From Candidatus Poseidoniales archaeon (lineage in GTDB: Archaea > Thermoplasmatota > Poseidoniia > Poseidoniales > Poseidoniaceae), in NCBI GenBank assembly GCA_012959845.1, contig DUCL01000027.1, forward strand, positions 1-7,556: a stretch of 7,556 bases of DNA, given 5' to 3'. Under the pieces are notes generated by a model that made no database searches, was not told where the DNA came from, and saw only the letters and a program-made list of their open reading frames with translations. Below are positions 6,185 through 7,556 of this stretch, piece by piece; the stretch's first letter is position 1; every line of letters begins with the position of its first letter. A program made the position numbers and the translations under genes.

Positions 6185-7294
6185 TCAGCGTTGTTGCCTT
6201 ATTCTTCCATCATAGAACTCTAATTTGTGATCCTTAGCTTGTGACATAATTGAAAGAATTAGCAGTTCTCTTTGTTCACGTTCTTGTATTCCGCTTGAAA
6301 TATCCCAATATAGGTTGATGGCGACATCAAGAGATTGAGCAGAAATCGCACTGACACGACAGAAAGAACCATCCACTTTGGTGGTGAATTCATTGTTGGA
6401 AATAATTTTTAAGACTGCATCACAGAAGTTTTCAATTGATTTCGGGTCTGAGTTGATATCCAAGTGCAGTTGAGTTTGCCAGCGTCTCCATCGGCGCTTA
6501 CCGTAATTTTCCACTGGCTTATTGACTAGATTAGCATTGGGCATAGAAATCACAGTATCAGTAGATGTACGAATTAGAGTAGTTCGTAATGTTATTTCAA
6601 TAACCTCACCTTCAGAGGAACCTACGACAATCCAATCTCCTACCTTGAATGGCCGATCGAGCAGAACTGTAACTGCGCCGAAGAAATTAGAGATTGTATC
6701 CTTGGCAGCAAGGGCCAGAGCAATACCTGAAATTCCAAGACCTGCAATAAGTGAAGTCAAATCAAGTCCGAAAGAATCGGCGATGAAAATAGAACCTACG
6801 AAAATTATAACAAAGCGTAGAGCACTTTGGAGTGCGGAAATAAGTGTTTTTTCCGTTCCATCTAATTCATCATCATCATCGATAACCATGACTATTGCCT
6901 TCACCAATTCAACAAGTCTCAGGGCCCACATAATGATGGCGATTGCAACTATTAATTGCAATAATGCAGGAACTAATGAAGAGACAAAATTGGGCATCAT
7001 AATGCTTGAATCTGGTTGACCCATAGCGAGTTTCAAATCATTGAATAAAAAATATGAAAAACCAACCCCAAATGCTGTTCCAAGTGCCTTATCAGAGTCT
7101 TTGACAGCAGTCTCTTCTATCGTGTCAGAAGTGATTATTTTTCTAAGTACTATCGGTGTAAACCACATTGTAAATTTTCTTGTAATTATTGCAGCTAGAA
7201 TGAATAATGCCAAAATCGTTATTGTTAGGTTGTTAAAACCGAAAAATTCATTCAACCATGTAGGTGAATCAGTTGGCGGGGCGTAGTCGAGCAT
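6185..7294 (-). CDS. MscS family small-conductance mechanosensitive channel
   Basis: A membrane channel that opens under bilayer tension and releases small solutes on hypo-osmotic shock. Numbered from ATG 7294, hydrophobic segments lie near residues 23-39, 74-90, 106-126 and 159-176. They are followed by the pore helix LIAGLGISGIALALAAKDTISN (182-203) and the beta domain start LDRPFKVGDWI (212-222). Further signatures are EGEVIEITLRTTLIRT (228-243) and PNANLVNKPVENYG (252-265). Ile191 and Leu195 fall where the E. coli gate residues Leu105 and Leu109 lie; the kink Gly113 is Asp here, as in many relatives. A cytosolic-looking acidic run DDDDELD (139-145) precedes the last helices. At 369 residues it is larger than E. 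coli MscS, with extra N-terminal helices. A TTG at 7300 is an alternative start; no clear ribosome site favours either. It ends 5 bp from the convergent 395-aa gene. Confidence 0.95.
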   Translation of the reverse strand: MLDYAPPTDSPTWLNEFFGFNNLTITILALFILAAIITRKFTMWFTPIVLRKIITSDTIEETAVKDSDKALGTAFGVGFSYFLFNDLKLAMGQPDSSIMMPNFVSSLVPALLQLIVAIAIIMWALRLVELVKAIVMVIDDDDELDGTEKTLISALQSALRFVIIFVGSIFIADSFGLDLTSLIAGLGISGIALALAAKDTISNFFGAVTVLLDRPFKVGDWIVVGSSEGEVIEITLRTTLIRTSTDTVISMPNANLVNKPVENYGKRRWRRWQTQLHLDINSDPKSIENFCDAVLKIISNNEFTTKVDGSFCRVSAISAQSLDVAINLYWDISSGIQEREQRELLILSIMSQAKDHKLEFYDGRIRQQR

Positions 7295-7415
7295 AAACAA
7301 TGCGACAGGTGCGTATGTTTAGAGGTATCTCGTTACGATAGGATTGTCCCCTAAAGGGGACATCTCAATTGCGCGACGCATTCAAGAGGGGTAGCGAAGT
7401 CGCGAAGGCGTTAGC
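7295..7415. promoter_or_regulatory. 121-bp divergent intergenic region (MscS / secreted protein gene)
   Basis: This gap holds the start regions of two divergent genes. It contains a perfect hairpin (7345-7362) and a looser inverted repeat, CGCGAC (7372-7377) with GTCGCG (7399-7404), and its right half is noticeably richer in G and C than neighbouring sequence. I see no convincing TATA box for either gene. AGAGGGG (7384-7390) is too far from ATG 7416 to be an ordinary ribosome site. Confidence 0.4.
7345..7362. repeat. Perfect 7-bp inverted repeat, TGTCCCC-TAAA-GGGGACA
   Basis: A GC-rich 7-bp stem with a 4-nt loop lies about midway between the divergent MscS and secreted-protein starts, about 50 bp from each. 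It has the form of an operator palindrome or an RNA hairpin in a 5' leader; no T tract follows, so it is a poor terminator. Confidence 0.5.
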
Positions 7416-7556
7416 ATGTCATCCAAAGCAGTAGCAATCAGTACTCGCCCTTCTTTTGGATTCATTATCGCATTACCATTGTTGCTTTCATTATTAGCAC
7501 CAATAGCAAATGCTTCGGTGGCGCAAGATGAACCAGCAGGTATGGCGCCAGAAGAT
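7416..7556 (+). CDS. N-terminus of a secreted or surface protein with signal peptide (3' end outside window)
   Basis: An ATG at 7416 opens a frame that stays open for 47 codons to the right edge. The first residues carry positive charge (Lys4, Arg11). A hydrophobic core FGFIIALPLLLSLLAPIA (about residues 14-31) and an Ala-x-Ala pair (ANASVA) follow, giving a classic Sec signal peptide with likely cleavage after residue 36, before QDEPAG. The mature start is acidic and Pro/Ala-rich, like linkers in exported archaeal proteins. Nothing can be said about the mature domain. It is divergent from MscS. Confidence 0.7.
   Translation, partial: MSSKAVAISTRPSFGFIIALPLLLSLLAPIANASVAQDEPAGMAPED

Noticed and set aside
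6866..6882. CATCATCATCAT trinucleotide repeat
   Set aside because: It simply encodes the acidic Asp/Glu run of the MscS protein on the minus strand and is too short to call a microsatellite.
6522..7286. Plus-strand frames opposite the MscS gene
   Set aside because: Ser/Thr/Ile-rich peptides typical of the antisense of a membrane protein; MscS motifs on the minus strand are decisive.
7384..7420. tRNA-like D-arm sequence (GGGGTAGCGAAGT...) before the secreted-protein gene
   Set aside because: It resembles a tRNA box A, but there is no matching acceptor strand, anticodon arm or T-arm downstream, where the sequence encodes a signal peptide.

Overview
The window is AT-rich and densely coding on both strands. 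It looks like chromosomal DNA from an archaeon, most plausibly a marine planktonic euryarchaeote of the Marine Group II/III (Poseidoniales-like) type. The main evidence is the cis-prenyltransferase, which has the long N-terminal extension and RTSGEERISNFLLWQ-type signature of archaeal tritrans,polycis-undecaprenyl diphosphate synthases. Supporting evidence is a DUF354 GT-B-like protein (a family common in archaea), GGAG-type ribosome sites only 4 nt from the ATG, and secreted acidic proteins at both edges. The lineage is an inference; nothing in the window proves it, and no rRNA or tRNA gene was seen.

Layout, left to right: (1) C-terminal part of an acidic, probably secreted protein (+), cut by the left edge. 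(2) A minus-strand cluster transcribed RidA-family protein -> 67-aa two-helix membrane protein -> phosphomannomutase/phosphoglucomutase. The first two overlap as TGATG and the third follows 40 bp later. (3) An 83-bp divergent gap. (4) A DUF354 GT-B-like protein (+), whose last 11 bp overlap tail-to-tail with the next gene. (5) A minus-strand pair, UppS-type cis-prenyltransferase -> Nudix hydrolase, overlapping by 11 bp. (6) A 163-bp divergent gap. (7) An unrecognised 395-aa protein (+) with two C-terminal membrane helices and a faint resemblance to a degraded aminoglycoside-phosphotransferase-like kinase fold. (8) An MscS-type mechanosensitive channel (-), converging with it across 5 bp. (9) A 121-bp divergent gap holding a perfect hairpin. 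(10) The start of a gene (+) for a protein with a signal peptide, cut by the right edge.

The genes are packed head-to-head and tail-to-tail, with few clear promoters or terminators. Several of them could belong to cell-envelope or glycan metabolism: the polyprenyl carrier lipid (UppS), hexose-1-phosphate supply (PMM/PGM) and a GT-B-fold protein (DUF354). RidA and Nudix are metabolite-damage or nucleotide-sanitising housekeeping families, and MscS protects against hypo-osmotic shock. The most interesting unexplained item is the membrane-anchored 395-aa protein divergent from UppS. I see no mobile element, CRISPR array, phage gene or defence system.
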